Assembly: GCF_030687715.1 (NCBI RefSeq)
Contig: NZ_CP117445.1
Coordinates: 5,011,501 to 5,075,500, forward strand
Direction: 5' to 3'
Length of the DNA stretch: 64,000 nucleotides
Source of the DNA: Pseudomonas sp. FP2196
Lineage (GTDB): Bacteria > Pseudomonadota > Gammaproteobacteria > Pseudomonadales > Pseudomonadaceae
Shown: one piece after another, positions 28,303-37,415 of the stretch
Layout of the letters: the number at the start of each line of letters is the position of its first letter
How positions within the stretch are numbered: the stretch's first letter is position 1
The notes under the pieces: model-generated
What the model was told of the DNA's origin: nothing
The model's database searches: none
The model's input: the letters and a program-made list of their open reading frames with translations, nothing else
Made by a program: the position numbers and the translations under genes

Positions 28303-30333
28303 TTAAGCCTGTTCCAACGAGGTTTCAACACGGGTGGCACCGGCCGGGATTTTCCCTGCCGCAACCAGACGCTTGTGCTGCTCGGCTTCGATGCGCTCGA
28401 TCGTTTCAACCGGAACCATATAGCCCTGGTCGTCACGTGCAGCGTGGATCACGAAGTAGACGACAGTGCCTACCAGGCTCGCGATTGCCAGCCACCAGAT
28501 GTGCCAGATCATCGCGAAACCGAAGACGGTCAACAGCGCGCCCATCACTACGCCAGTGGCGGTGTTGTTCGGCATGTGGATCGGCTCGTACTTGGCCGGA
28601 CGCTGGTACGCAGTACCGTTTTCCTTGGCTTCGGTGAACGGGTCGATGCAGTCAGCCTTAGGCAGCACAGCGAAGTTGTAGAACGGAGGTGGCGACGAGG
28701 TCGACCATTCCAGGGTGTGCGCATTCCACGGGTCACCGTGATCGCAAACGTTCTCTGGCTTGTTGCGGTCACGCACCGACACGTACAGCTGGATCAGCTG
28801 GCAAGCGATACCGACAGCGATCATCACCGCACCGAACATGGCAACGTACAGGTACGGTACCCACTCAGGGTTGGTGGTGGCGTTCAGACGACGGGTCATG
28901 CCCATGAAGCCCAGTGCATAGAGCGGCATGAACGCGACGAAGAAGCCGGAGATCCAGAACCAGAACGCTGCTTTACCCCAGCCTTCGTGCAGCTTGAAGC
29001 CGAACGCTTTCGGGAAGTAGAACGCGAAACCTGCGATGTAACCGAATACCGCACCGCCGATGATCACGTTGTGGAAGTGCGCGATCACGAACAGGCTGTT
29101 GTGCAGAACGAAGTCAGCACCCGGAATGGCCAGCAGTACGCCGGTCATGCCGCCGATGGCGAAGGTCACCATGAAGCCCAGGGTCCACAGAACCTGGCTG
29201 GTGAAGCGCAGACGGCCCTGGTAGATGGTGAACAGCCAGTTGAATAGCTTCACACCCGTCGGGATGGAAATCAGCATCGTCGCCAGACCGAAGAAGGCGT
29301 TGACGCTTGCACCCGAACCCATGGTGAAGAAGTGGTGCAGCCAAACCATGAAGCCCAGTACCGAGATCGCGCCCGAAGCGTAGATCATCGAGTGGTGGCC
29401 GAACAGTTTCTTGCCGGTGAACGCCGAGATCACTTCCGAGAAGATGCCGAATGCCGGCAGGATCAGGATGTATACCTCAGGGTGGCCCCAGGCCCAGAAC
29501 AGGTTGACGTACATCATTGGATTGCCACCAAGTTCATTGGTGAAAATGTGGAAATCCATGTAACGGTCAAGGGTCAGCAGTGCCAGGGTAGCGGTCAGGA
29601 TCGGGAACGAAGCCACGATCAGGACGTTAGCCCAGGTGCAGGTCCAGGTGAAGATCGGCATGTCCATCAGCTTCATGCCAGGGGTACGCATTTTCAGCAC
29701 GGTGGCCAGGAAGTTGACCCCCGTCAGCGTCGTACCTAACCCGGATAGCTGTAGCGCCCAGATGTAGTAATCCATCCCCACGCCAGGACTGTATTGCAGG
29801 CCCGACAGCGGCGGATAGGCAACCCAACCGGTCTTGGCGAATTCGCCGACGCCCAGGGACAGGTTGATCAGCACAACGCCGGACACCAGCAGCCAGAAGC
29901 TCAGGGAGTTCAGGAACGGGAAGGCAACGTCACGCGCGCCGATCTGCAGCGGCACTGCAAGGTTCATCAGGCCGGTGAAGAATGGCATCGCCATGAAGAT
30001 GATCATGATCACACCGTGAGCGGTGAAGATCTGGTCATAGTGTTCAGGCGGCAGGTAGCCAGGCGAACCCTCGGTGGCCATGGCCAACTGGGTACGCATC
30101 ATGATGGCGTCGGCAAAACCGCGCAGCAACATGACCATGGCGACGATGATGTACATCACGCCGATTTTCTTGTGGTCGACCGACGTCAGCCACTCGGTCC
30201 ACAAGTAAGTCCACTTCTTGAAGTAAGTGATTGCAGCGAACAGCGCCAGACCACCGAGGGCGATCATGGCGATGGTCACCATCACGATCGGCTCGTGGAA
30301 TGGGACTGCTTCCCAACTTAATTTACCAAACAT
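28303..30333 (-). CDS. cyoB: Cytochrome bo3 ubiquinol oxidase subunit I
   Basis: The 676-residue catalytic heme-copper subunit, which reduces oxygen to water and pumps protons. Heme and copper ligands lie in [35 protein letters not shown] (His-Tyr pair), LHHFFTMG and [11 protein letters not shown]. The D-channel region [19 protein letters not shown] is intact. About 14-15 membrane segments. It lies 3 bp after cyoA. Confidence 0.98.
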   Translation of the reverse strand: MFGKLSWEAVPFHEPIVMVTIAMIALGGLALFAAITYFKKWTYLWTEWLTSVDHKKIGVMYIIVAMVMLLRGFADAIMMRTQLAMATEGSPGYLPPEHYDQIFTAHGVIMIIFMAMPFFTGLMNLAVPLQIGARDVAFPFLNSLSFWLLVSGVVLINLSLGVGEFAKTGWVAYPPLSGLQYSPGVGMDYYIWALQLSGLGTTLTGVNFLATVLKMRTPGMKLMDMPIFTWTCTWANVLIVASFPILTATLALLTLDRYMDFHIFTNELGGNPMMYVNLFWAWGHPEVYILILPAFGIFSEVISAFTGKKLFGHHSMIYASGAISVLGFMVWLHHFFTMGSGASVNAFFGLATMLISIPTGVKLFNWLFTIYQGRLRFTSQVLWTLGFMVTFAIGGMTGVLLAIPGADFVLHNSLFVIAHFHNVIIGGAVFGYIAGFAFYFPKAFGFKLHEGWGKAAFWFWISGFFVAFMPLYALGFMGMTRRLNATTNPEWVPYLYVAMFGAVMIAVGIACQLIQLYVSVRDRNKPENVCDHGDPWNAHTLEWSTSSPPPFYNFAVLPKADCIDPFTEAKENGTAYQRPAKYEPIHMPNNTATGVVMGALLTVFGFAMIWHIWWLAIASLVGTVVYFVIHAARDDQGYMVPVETIERIEAEQHKRLVAAGKIPAGATRVETSLEQA

Positions 30334-30336
30334 CGT

Positions 30337-31278
30337 TTACTCCTCTGCCCCGGCAGCTGAATGCGAACTCGAGTCAATTTCCGTGGCCGCCACTTCTTTC
30401 TCTTTCTTCTCGTGCTTCAGCGGCTTGCCCGGCTTCATACCTTCGTACTTGTCGACGATGATCTGGAACTGGTTCGGCGTGACCGAGGAGTAGAGCTCGA
30501 CTGGGTTGTTCTGGCTCGGCTTGGCAAGGGCTGCGTATTCAGCCTGATCAAGCTGTTTAGGTGACTTCTTGACTTCACTGACCCAGGCGTCGAAATCTTC
30601 CTGAGTGGTTGAGATGGCTTTGAACTTCATGCCGGTGAAACCCGCGCCGCTGTAGTTGGCGGAGATACCGTCCATTTCAGCGTTACGGTCAGCGATCAGG
30701 TGCAGCTTGGTCTGCATGCCCGCCATCGCGTAGATCTGGCCGCCCAGACCCGGGATGAAGAACGAGTTCATCACGGCGTCGGAGGTGATCTTGAAGTTGA
30801 TTGGCGTGTGCGCCGGGAACACGATCTTGTTGACCGTGGCAATGCCTTGTTCCGGGTAGATGAACAGCCACTTCCAGTCCAGCGCGACCACTTCGATGGT
30901 CACAGGCTTGACGTCGGATTCAATCGGACGATACGGGTCCAATTCGTGGGTCGAAATGTAGGTGATGTAACCCAGGGCAATGATGATCAGCACCGGGATG
31001 GTCCAGACAGCCACTTCGATTTTGGTCGAGTGCGACCATTTCGGGGTGTAGATGGCGTCTTTGTTGGAGGCGCGGTACTTCCAGGCGAACAGGAAGGTCA
31101 TGACGATGACCGGCACCACAACCAACAGCATCAGCAGGGTCGCGGTGATGATCAGGTTGCGCTGTTCCAGGCCAACCTGGCCCGTTGGATTGAGCAAGGT
31201 CATGTTGCAGCCTCCCAGCAACAACGTGCCGAGCAGCGGCACTAGGCCTAGTAATCTGGGGTACCTGTTTTTACTCAT
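30337..31278 (-). CDS. cyoA: Cytochrome bo3 ubiquinol oxidase subunit II
   Basis: A 313-residue lipoprotein subunit. The signal ends in a lipobox LLLGGC with C24, then two membrane segments and a cupredoxin-fold periplasmic domain (VALDWKWLFIYPEQGIATVN, FFIPGLGGQIYAMAGMQTKL). It lacks CuA ligands, as in quinol oxidases. The ATG at 31278 follows AGAGG by about 8 bases; an upstream frame to 31332 has no support. First gene of cyoABCDE. Confidence 0.97.
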   Translation of the reverse strand: MSKNRYPRLLGLVPLLGTLLLGGCNMTLLNPTGQVGLEQRNLIITATLLMLLVVVPVIVMTFLFAWKYRASNKDAIYTPKWSHSTKIEVAVWTIPVLIIIALGYITYISTHELDPYRPIESDVKPVTIEVVALDWKWLFIYPEQGIATVNKIVFPAHTPINFKITSDAVMNSFFIPGLGGQIYAMAGMQTKLHLIADRNAEMDGISANYSGAGFTGMKFKAISTTQEDFDAWVSEVKKSPKQLDQAEYAALAKPSQNNPVELYSSVTPNQFQIIVDKYEGMKPGKPLKHEKKEKEVAATEIDSSSHSAAGAEE

Positions 31279-32033
31279 CTCACGACCTCTAAAGCAGCTT
31301 GCGCAATGCAGTTGGGTTTTGATCGCCAACACTTCACCCTGCCAAGGGTTGGCATTTTCTTTGGATTGAATAAGGGCCGCCCGTCGCGCGTCAGACGCTC
31401 GACAAAACCTGGGACAGCGGTCAGTTCTTATTCGAATTCGTGGTCAAAGGCCTTGTTACAGACCAATTCCATTTGGTGCGGAAAGTTGGAAGGCACCGAC
31501 ACCTGGGTGTCTTGAAAGCCTCACGACTTACTCGACACCCGACTTCCTGCTCGCCTCCTTAATAAAGGCTGAACAGTGCCGGGAATTCAGTGCGGGCGAT
31601 TGTAGATAGGTAGCGCCCTATACACCATGTCTTATCCCGAAATAATTTTTATCCGTTCGAGCAACAATCCATCGCCATTTTTGCAAAAGTGCCGCATGTT
31701 ATCGAAATCGATTCTCAACAAAAACACCAAATTTTGTAGGTGTACACGCCTCAGTTCAGACAGCTCTGAAGGCATTTACTGAATGCCCGATCAGCGCAAA
31801 GCCCGATACTCCAAGGCTTCTGGCCATTTGCCTGCGCTTGTTAAAACTGCCTGATCTGGCACACGCGTGCAAAAGCCAAAAATCAATGAAACTGACCAAT
31901 CCTTTTTTGTAACAGCGCACCAATCCGTGTCGCTGCGACGGCCTGCGACACGGCCTGTGTGACAACATGTCGCACATCTGCCGCACCCTCCCTTGCCATT
32001 CGTCACGGTGTTTTCACAAACACTCTGAAATGC
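31279..32033 (-). other. Long upstream region of the cyo operon (no gene seen)
   Basis: About 755 bp between cyoA and the dsbB terminator hold no convincing gene; the short frames here lack ribosome sites and family likeness. It contains a possible -10 box TACAAT (minus strand, 31599-31604), an AT-rich stretch at 31620-31740, an imperfect Fur-like palindrome at 31698-31716 and a cluster of TGTCGC/GCGACA repeats at 31927-31974. The cyo operons of pseudomonads are known to respond to oxygen, iron and redox regulators, so a large control region is plausible. Confidence 0.5.
31927..31974. promoter_or_regulatory. Cluster of TGTCGC/GCGACA palindromes upstream of cyo
   Basis: GTGTCGC (31927-31933) is inverted as GCGACAC (31945-31951), with TGCGACG between them and TGTCGCA at 31968-31974. 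Half sites of the GCGNC type are recognised by PrrA/RegA/RoxR response regulators, so this may be a redox control site; this is inference. It lies about 650 bp before cyoA. Confidence 0.35.
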
Positions 32034-32073
32034 AAAACGCCCCGATTTGCTGATACGCAAATCGAGGCGTTTT
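32034..32073 (-). terminator. Terminator after dsbB
   Basis: AAAACGCC(C)CGATTTGC and GCAAATCGAGGCGTTTT form a long stem around TGATAC, 30 bp past the dsbB stop on the minus strand. Confidence 0.88.
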
Positions 32074-32103
32074 CTGTATCGGCCAATGAGCCGAATAGTT
32101 GAT

Positions 32104-32613
32104 TCAGCGCAGTGCTTTTCGGTTACGCGAGGTCAGCAGCGGCACCAGGATCACCACCAGCACGAACGCCACCAGCGCCCATTGCGCCAGCGACAGACCG
32201 AGGATCGGCGGGTACGGGGTCGAGCAGAAACCGTCGACCTGGAAGCCCAGCGGGAAGATCTTCGCCAGCGGCAGATCATCGACAATCGGCTGCAACACAT
32301 CGATACCGCAGCTCACCGCCGGATAGAACTGGGTGTACACGTGATGCCCCGCCACACCGGCGCCGGCAATCGCGCAAATCACCACCAGCGCTTCGAACAC
32401 GGTAATGCTGCGCTTGGTCCGCATGGCCGCGCCGATGAACGCGAACAGCGCGATCAGCAGCAACGCATAGCGCTGCAAGATGCACAGTGGGCACGGCGCC
32501 TCGCCGAGCACGATCTGCATGTACAGCGCGCCCCCTATCAACGCCAGGCAGATGATGCCCAGCAGCACCAGAAAGCGCCGCTCACGTCCCAGTCGAATCG
32601 TTTCCTCGCTCAT
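32104..32613 (-). CDS. dsbB: Disulfide bond formation protein B
   Basis: A 169-residue inner membrane protein with four membrane segments that passes electrons from DsbA to quinones. Both redox pairs are present: C41/C44 (APCPLCILQR) and C102/C130 (SCGIDVL, GFCSTPYP). The conserved arginine after CILQ (R48) is the quinone contact. It stands alone with its own terminator, upstream of cyo. Confidence 0.96.
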   Translation of the reverse strand: MSEETIRLGRERRFLVLLGIICLALIGGALYMQIVLGEAPCPLCILQRYALLLIALFAFIGAAMRTKRSITVFEALVVICAIAGAGVAGHHVYTQFYPAVSCGIDVLQPIVDDLPLAKIFPLGFQVDGFCSTPYPPILGLSLAQWALVAFVLVVILVPLLTSRNRKALR

Positions 32614-32638
32614 CGCGTTTCCCTTATATGTCCATGGT

Positions 32639-33199
32639 TCAGCTGGCCGGCGGCTGCGCTTGCAGTTGCGCCATCAGGCTGATGTTGTCTTCGATATGCC
32701 AATTGGCCGCGATGCGACCGTTGTCGATCTGATAGATATCGGTTGCCCGGAAGTCTACACGCTGCCCCTGCCCTTTGAGAGCCTTGAACGTGCCAGTGAA
32801 ATGCCCGCGAAAGTGCAAATGCACTACCACGCGATCACCGGCGACGATCATTTGCTCGATCTCGCAACTCAAGTCAGGCACCGCCGTGCGAAAAAACTTC
32901 GACGCCAGCAATGGCCCGGTCGGCCCCTGCACCCGACCTTCGGGTGGGGTCTTGTCGACAAACTGCGGCGACAAGGCGGCGGTGGCCAAGGCCTCTTCAC
33001 CGCTGTTCCAGAAACTGCCATAACGCCGCGCCGCCAGCTCCATGGCTTGCGCCTGTGCCTTGGGCAGGCTCTGATCGACAATCAGGGTCTGCGGTGTGAT
33101 CAAGGCCGATTCGGCAGAGGCAAACGGACTGGCCAGCAAAGCGGCCGACAGGCCCAGAGCGGCAAGGCTGAAATGACGGGACAAGGTGAGGTGCGACAT
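32639..33199 (-). CDS. Exported SnoaL-like (NTF2 fold) protein
   Basis: A 186-residue protein with a signal peptide (SLAALGLSAALLASPFASAE, cleavage near residue 29). The mature part matches the SnoaL/ester cyclase NTF2-like family: FWNSGEEALATAALSPQFVD, GPTGPLLASKFFRTAVPDL, VVVHLHFRGHFTGTF and DIYQIDNGRIAANWHIED. Substrate unknown. It lies 25 bp upstream of dsbB on the same strand and could be cotranscribed. Confidence 0.85.
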   Translation of the reverse strand: MSHLTLSRHFSLAALGLSAALLASPFASAESALITPQTLIVDQSLPKAQAQAMELAARRYGSFWNSGEEALATAALSPQFVDKTPPEGRVQGPTGPLLASKFFRTAVPDLSCEIEQMIVAGDRVVVHLHFRGHFTGTFKALKGQGQRVDFRATDIYQIDNGRIAANWHIEDNISLMAQLQAQPPAS

Positions 33200-33323
33200 G
33201 AGGGCGATCCTGATCAGGTAAACGAACGAGCGCCTATCATCAGCATCGGGGAATAAACGATAAACCGGTTAAGAAACGATTAACCTTTAAACAGAATTTA
33301 ATAATAGAGACCGCGTAACGGCC

Positions 33324-33395
33324 TTCGCGAGCAGGCTCGCTCCCACATTGGATCTGCGTTGAACACAAACCTGTGGGAGCGAGCCTGCTCGCGAA
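33324..33395. repeat. REP inverted pair
   Basis: TTCGCGAGCAGGCTCGCTCC at 33324 and its exact inverse ending at 33395, about 24 bp apart including CCCACA/TGTGGG. It lies after the hmp stop codon. Confidence 0.9.
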
Positions 33396-33416
33396 TGAAG
33401 GCGACGCGGTTTCAGA

Positions 33417-34598
33417 TCACTCCAAAGCAGACGCCGGTCCAAAGAACTCATAACGGCTCTGCTTCTGCGGCACACCCAGCGCCTTCAGGTGGCGCTTGAT
33501 CGCCCCCATGAAACCTTTCGGCCCAAGAAAGTAAGCGTCGACGTCACGCTGCGCCGGCAGCCATTCGCCGAGCAACTCCTCGCTCAACAGCCCGACCTTG
33601 TCCGCCGCCGGGCTCACGCCGTCGTCTTCGGCGTAGCAGTAGAAACGCTTGAGTTGTGGATGACGCGCCGCCAAGCCATCGATCCAATCGCGGAACGCGT
33701 GGACGCTGCCATTGCGCGCGCAGTGGATAAAGTGCACCGGGCGCTCAGTCTCCAGCGCCGCTTCCAGCATCGCCAGCGTGGGGGTGATGCCGACACCGCC
33801 ACTGATCAGCACCAAAGGCTTGTCACTGGTGGTCAGGGTGAACTCACCCGATGGCGGGAACAGCTGAATGCTCGCGCCAACATGCAGTTGATCATGCAAG
33901 TGGTTGGAGGCACGGCCGCCTGGTTCGCGTTTGACGCTGATGCGGTACTGGCCGTTGTTCGCCAGCGCCGACAGTGAGTAGTTACGGCGGATTTCTTCGC
34001 CGTCGAGGAACAGCTTCATACCGATGTACTGACCCGGTTCGGCCGCGAGGATCGGGCCTTTGTCCGCTGGCTCAAAGTAGAACGAAGTGATTTCCGCGCT
34101 CTCCTCGACCTTGGCCGCCACAATGAACTCCCGGGCGCCGCGCCAGCCGCCGACAGCTTGCTCTTTCTGCTCGTAGATAGCGGCCTCGGCGCCGATCAGA
34201 ATGTCGGCCAATTGCCCGTAAGCCGCGCCCCACGCGCTCATGACTTGCGGCGTGGCAATCTCTTCGCCCAATACTTCGGAGATGGCGCGCAGCAGGCAGG
34301 CACCCACAATCGGGTAGTGCTCTGGGAGGATTTGCAGAGCGACGTGCTTGTTGATGATCTTCGCGACCAGATCGCCCAACTGGTCGAGCTGGTCGATATG
34401 CCGTGCGTACATCAGCACGCCATTAGCCAACGCACGCGGCTGGTCCCCACTGACCTGGTGCGTCTGGTTGAACAACGGGCGCACTTCCGGGTATTCGGCG
34501 AGCATCATGCGGTAGAAGTGCGTGATCAGCGCCTCGCCGCCGCTTTCCAGCAGGGGCACGGTGGATTTGATGATGGCACGATCCTGGACGCTGAGCAT
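33417..34598 (-). CDS. hmp: Flavohemoglobin (nitric oxide dioxygenase)
   Basis: A 393-residue protein that oxidises nitric oxide to nitrate with oxygen and NAD(P)H. The globin domain (1-138) has proximal H85 (NKHVALQILPEHY), distal Y29 and Q53. A FAD domain (about 150-255, with RRNYSLS) and a NAD domain (about 260-390, with ISGGVGITPTLAML) follow. It is divergent from norR, and the gap holds NorR-type sites plus a possible sigma-54 promoter. Confidence 0.97.
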   Translation of the reverse strand: MLSVQDRAIIKSTVPLLESGGEALITHFYRMMLAEYPEVRPLFNQTHQVSGDQPRALANGVLMYARHIDQLDQLGDLVAKIINKHVALQILPEHYPIVGACLLRAISEVLGEEIATPQVMSAWGAAYGQLADILIGAEAAIYEQKEQAVGGWRGAREFIVAAKVEESAEITSFYFEPADKGPILAAEPGQYIGMKLFLDGEEIRRNYSLSALANNGQYRISVKREPGGRASNHLHDQLHVGASIQLFPPSGEFTLTTSDKPLVLISGGVGITPTLAMLEAALETERPVHFIHCARNGSVHAFRDWIDGLAARHPQLKRFYCYAEDDGVSPAADKVGLLSEELLGEWLPAQRDVDAYFLGPKGFMGAIKRHLKALGVPQKQSRYEFFGPASALE

Positions 34599-34640
34599 AA
34601 GGGTGACTCCTGAGCTTCATGAAAAAGTTACCTAAGGCTT

Positions 34641-34656
34641 ATCAGTTTCCATGCCA
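34641..34656 (-). promoter_or_regulatory. Candidate sigma-54 promoter of hmp
   Basis: On the minus strand TGGCATGGAAACTGAT approximates the -24/-12 pattern TGGCAC-N5-TTGCW: the -24 GG is intact, the -12 GC is GA. It lies about 43-58 bp before the hmp ATG and about 40 bp downstream of the nearest NorR-type site, as expected for NorR activation. Confidence 0.4.
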
Positions 34657-34697
34657 ACTAATTAATGCATATAAATCAGTAACTTGAGAATATTGTA

Positions 34698-34708
34698 GTC
34701 AAATCGAC
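34698..34708. promoter_or_regulatory. NorR-type site 1 (GT-N7-AC)
   Basis: GTCAAATCGAC within TAGTC-N5-GACTC fits the NorR consensus GT-N7-AC. First of three sites between hmp and norR. Confidence 0.6.
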
Positions 34709-34723
34709 TCAAAGCCTTATATA

Positions 34724-34734
34724 GTCATCCCGAC
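34724..34734. promoter_or_regulatory. NorR-type site 2 (GT-N7-AC)
   Basis: GTCATCCCGAC lies in the perfect inverted repeat TAGTC-N5-GACTA, the best of the three sites, 26 bp from site 1. Confidence 0.65.
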
Positions 34735-34742
34735 TACATCTT

Positions 34743-34753
34743 GTCTCTTTGAC
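34743..34753. promoter_or_regulatory. NorR-type site 3 (GT-N7-AC)
   Basis: GTCTCTTTGAC, 19 bp from site 2 and 10 bp before the norR ATG, so it could also support norR autoregulation. Confidence 0.5.
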
Positions 34754-34762
34754 TACAAAGCC

Positions 34763-36319
34763 ATGTCCGCCAAATCCCTGCTCACCGCTTTGCTTCCCCT
34801 CGTATCCGACCTCTCACGCGAACTGCCCGAGGGTGAGCGCTACCGACGCCTGCTCGAAGCCATGCGCGCCCTGCTGCCGTGCGATGCCGCCGCGTTGTTG
34901 CGCCTCGACGGCGAATCGCTGGTGCCATTGGCAGTCGACGGGTTGAGCACTGACACCCTGGGCCGCCGTTTCAAAGTCAGCGAACACCCGCGCTTTGAGG
35001 TGTTGCTGGCAGGTAAAGGCCCGACCCGGTTTGCCGCCGACAGCGATTTGCCCGACCCCTACGACGGTTTGGTCGATGGACTGGACGATCACCTCGAAGT
35101 CCACGATTGCCTCGGCTGCCCGTTGTTTGTCGATGAAAAGCTCTGGGGCTTGATCACTCTCGACGCTCTCGACCCCGAGCGCTTCGAGCCGATCGAACTC
35201 GACGCCCTGCAAGCCTTCGCCAGCCTCGCCTCGGCCACGGTCAACGCCGCCGAGCGCATCGAGCGCCTGGCGATCCGCGCTGAAGACGAGCATCAGCGCG
35301 CCGAGGTCTACCGTCAGGCCAGCGGTCAGCAGAACCGCGAAATGATCGGCCAGAGCAAGGCGCACAAACATCTGGTGGAAGAAATCAATCTGGTCGGCGG
35401 CAGCGATCTGACCGTGCTGATCACGGGTGAAACCGGGGTCGGCAAAGAGCTGGTAGCCCAAGCGATTCACGCCGCCTCCAAGCGTGCCGACAAACCCATC
35501 ATCAGCCTCAACTGCGCCGCCTTGCCGGACACACTGGTGGAAAGCGAATTGTTCGGCCACGTGCGCGGCGCCTTCACCGGCGCCACCAACGACCGGCGCG
35601 GCAAGTTCGAACTGGCCAATGGCGGCACATTGTTTCTCGATGAAGTCGGCGAGTTGTCGCTGACCGTGCAGGCCAAGTTGCTGCGGGTGTTACAGAGCGG
35701 CCAGTTGCAGCGCCTGGGTTCGGACAAGGAGCATCAGGTCGACGTGCGCCTGATCGCCGCGACCAACCGCGATCTGGCCGAAGAAGTGCGCAGTGGCCGC
35801 TACCGTGCCGACTTTTATCATCGTCTGAGCGTGTACCCGTTGCGGGTGCCGGCCCTGCGTGATCGCGGGAGGGATGTGTTGCTGCTCAGCGGTTTCTTCC
35901 TCGAACAGAACCGCTCGCGCATGGGCCTTAACAGCCTGCGGCTCACCAGCGACGCTCAGGAAGCCCTGCTCGCCTACACTTGGCCGGGCAACGTGCGCGA
36001 ACTGGAACACTTGATCGGCCGCAGTGCGTTGAAGGCCTTGGGCAACTGCAAGGTGCGGCCGAAGATCCTTAGCCTGAGTGCGGCGGATCTGGATCTGCCG
36101 GGCGAGGTTGTGGATAACTCGGCTGAGCCGGTTGCCGGGGTTGTCGCGGCGATGCCGTTGATCAGCGGGGATTTGCGCAGTGCGACCGAGGAATATCAGC
36201 GGCGATTGATCAGTGCAGCGCTGGAGCGCAATCAGGATAACTGGGCGAGTGCGGCGCGGGAGTTGGGGCTCGATAGAGCAAATCTGGGGCGCATGGCCAA
36301 GCGGTTGGGGATGAAATAA
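34763..36319 (+). CDS. norR: Nitric oxide-responsive sigma-54 activator NorR (FhpR)
   Basis: A 518-residue regulator with an N-terminal GAF domain that in NorR holds a non-heme iron sensing NO (about 20-170), a central AAA+ domain with Walker A GETGVGKE (222-229) and the sigma-54 contact loop GAFTGA (269-274), and a C-terminal Fis-type helix-turn-helix (WASAARELGLDRANLGRMAK). It should activate divergent hmp upon NO exposure. In Pseudomonas the same protein has been called FhpR. Confidence 0.95.
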   Translation: MSAKSLLTALLPLVSDLSRELPEGERYRRLLEAMRALLPCDAAALLRLDGESLVPLAVDGLSTDTLGRRFKVSEHPRFEVLLAGKGPTRFAADSDLPDPYDGLVDGLDDHLEVHDCLGCPLFVDEKLWGLITLDALDPERFEPIELDALQAFASLASATVNAAERIERLAIRAEDEHQRAEVYRQASGQQNREMIGQSKAHKHLVEEINLVGGSDLTVLITGETGVGKELVAQAIHAASKRADKPIISLNCAALPDTLVESELFGHVRGAFTGATNDRRGKFELANGGTLFLDEVGELSLTVQAKLLRVLQSGQLQRLGSDKEHQVDVRLIAATNRDLAEEVRSGRYRADFYHRLSVYPLRVPALRDRGRDVLLLSGFFLEQNRSRMGLNSLRLTSDAQEALLAYTWPGNVRELEHLIGRSALKALGNCKVRPKILSLSAADLDLPGEVVDNSAEPVAGVVAAMPLISGDLRSATEEYQRRLISAALERNQDNWASAARELGLDRANLGRMAKRLGMK

Positions 36320-36325
36320 AAGCAC

Positions 36326-36403
36326 AGATCGCAGCCTTCGGCAGCTCCTACAGAGATCACCTGTCCCGGTAGAAGCTGCCGAAGGCTGTGAGCTTTTGAT
36401 CTT
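36326..36403. repeat. REP inverted pair (TAGGAGCTGCCGAAGG family)
   Basis: AGATCGCAGCCTTCGGCAGC at 36326 faces a diverged copy GTAGAAGCTGCCGAAGGCTG ending in TTGATCTT at 36403. It follows the norR stop. Confidence 0.82.
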
Positions 36404-36512
36404 CAACTGCCCAAAGGCACTAAAGCCTGCCCCCGACAAGTCGATAACCCGGCATCAATAGTTTTTGGCGATTTCCACCCTCGCCCATCACCTTTTTCCA
36501 GAGAAGGTTTTT

Positions 36513-37415
36513 ATGTCCTCCACCAAAGCCCGCGCAGACTCACTTTCGCTTCTGCTGTTTACCTTGCGCAGCGGCAAGCTGATGGCGATCAACCTGCTGA
36601 AAGTCAGTGAAATCATCCCCTGCCCGCCGCTGACCAAAATGCCGGAGTCGCACCCACACGTTAAAGGCATTGCGACCCTGCGCGGCGCTTCGTTGTCGGT
36701 GATCGATCTCAGCCGCGCCATCGGCGAGCGTCCACTGGAAGACCCGAACGGCGGCTGCCTGATCGTCACCGACGTCAGCCGTTCGAAGCAGGGTCTGCAC
36801 GTGCAGGCCGTGAGCAAGATCGTCCATTGCCTGACCACCGACATCAAGCCACCGCCGTTCGGTTCCGGCGGCTCACGCGCCTACATCACTGGCGTGACCT
36901 CAGTGGACGGCACACTGGTGCAAGTGCTGGACATCGAAAAAGTCATCCACAGCATCGCCCCGGCGCAGATCGAAATGGCCCCGACCGACCTGTCCATGGA
37001 AGACGCCGATGTACTCGGCAACGCGCGGATTCTGGTGGTCGACGACAGCCAGGTAGCGCTGCAGCAATCGGTGCACACCCTGCGCAACCTCGGTCTGCAA
37101 TGCCACACCGCGCGAAGCGCCAAGGAAGCCATCGACTGCCTGCTCGACCTGCAAGGGACCGCACAGCAAATCAACCTGATCGTCTCCGACATCGAAATGT
37201 CCGAGATGGACGGCTACGCCTTCACCCGCACCCTGCGCGAGACGCCGGACTTCGCCCACCTTTACGTGCTGCTGCACACCTCGCTCGACAGCGCGATGAA
37301 CAGCGAAAAAGCCCGACTGGCCGGGGCCAACGCGGTGCTGACCAAGTTCTCCTCGCCGGAACTGACTCAGCGCCTGATCGAAGCGGCCAAACACGTCGCC
37401 GCCAACGGGCACTGA
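36513..37415 (+). CDS. cheV: Chemotaxis coupling/response regulator protein CheV
   Basis: A 300-residue protein with an N-terminal CheW domain (residues 8-150, SGKLMAINLLKVSEIIPCP and GIATLRGASLSVIDLSRAIG) and a C-terminal receiver domain (172-298) with phospho-acceptor D226 (LIVSDIEMSEMDGYAF) and D177/D178. CheV couples receptors to CheA and is tuned by phosphorylation. The ATG at 36513 follows GAAGG; an in-frame start at 36465 is less likely. Confidence 0.95.
   Translation: MSSTKARADSLSLLLFTLRSGKLMAINLLKVSEIIPCPPLTKMPESHPHVKGIATLRGASLSVIDLSRAIGERPLEDPNGGCLIVTDVSRSKQGLHVQAVSKIVHCLTTDIKPPPFGSGGSRAYITGVTSVDGTLVQVLDIEKVIHSIAPAQIEMAPTDLSMEDADVLGNARILVVDDSQVALQQSVHTLRNLGLQCHTARSAKEAIDCLLDLQGTAQQINLIVSDIEMSEMDGYAFTRTLRETPDFAHLYVLLHTSLDSAMNSEKARLAGANAVLTKFSSPELTQRLIEAAKHVAANGH

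Noticed and set aside
31756..32060. Two short minus-strand frames in the cyo leader.
   Set aside because: No ribosome site, odd composition, and they overlap the palindrome cluster, so they are probably not coding.
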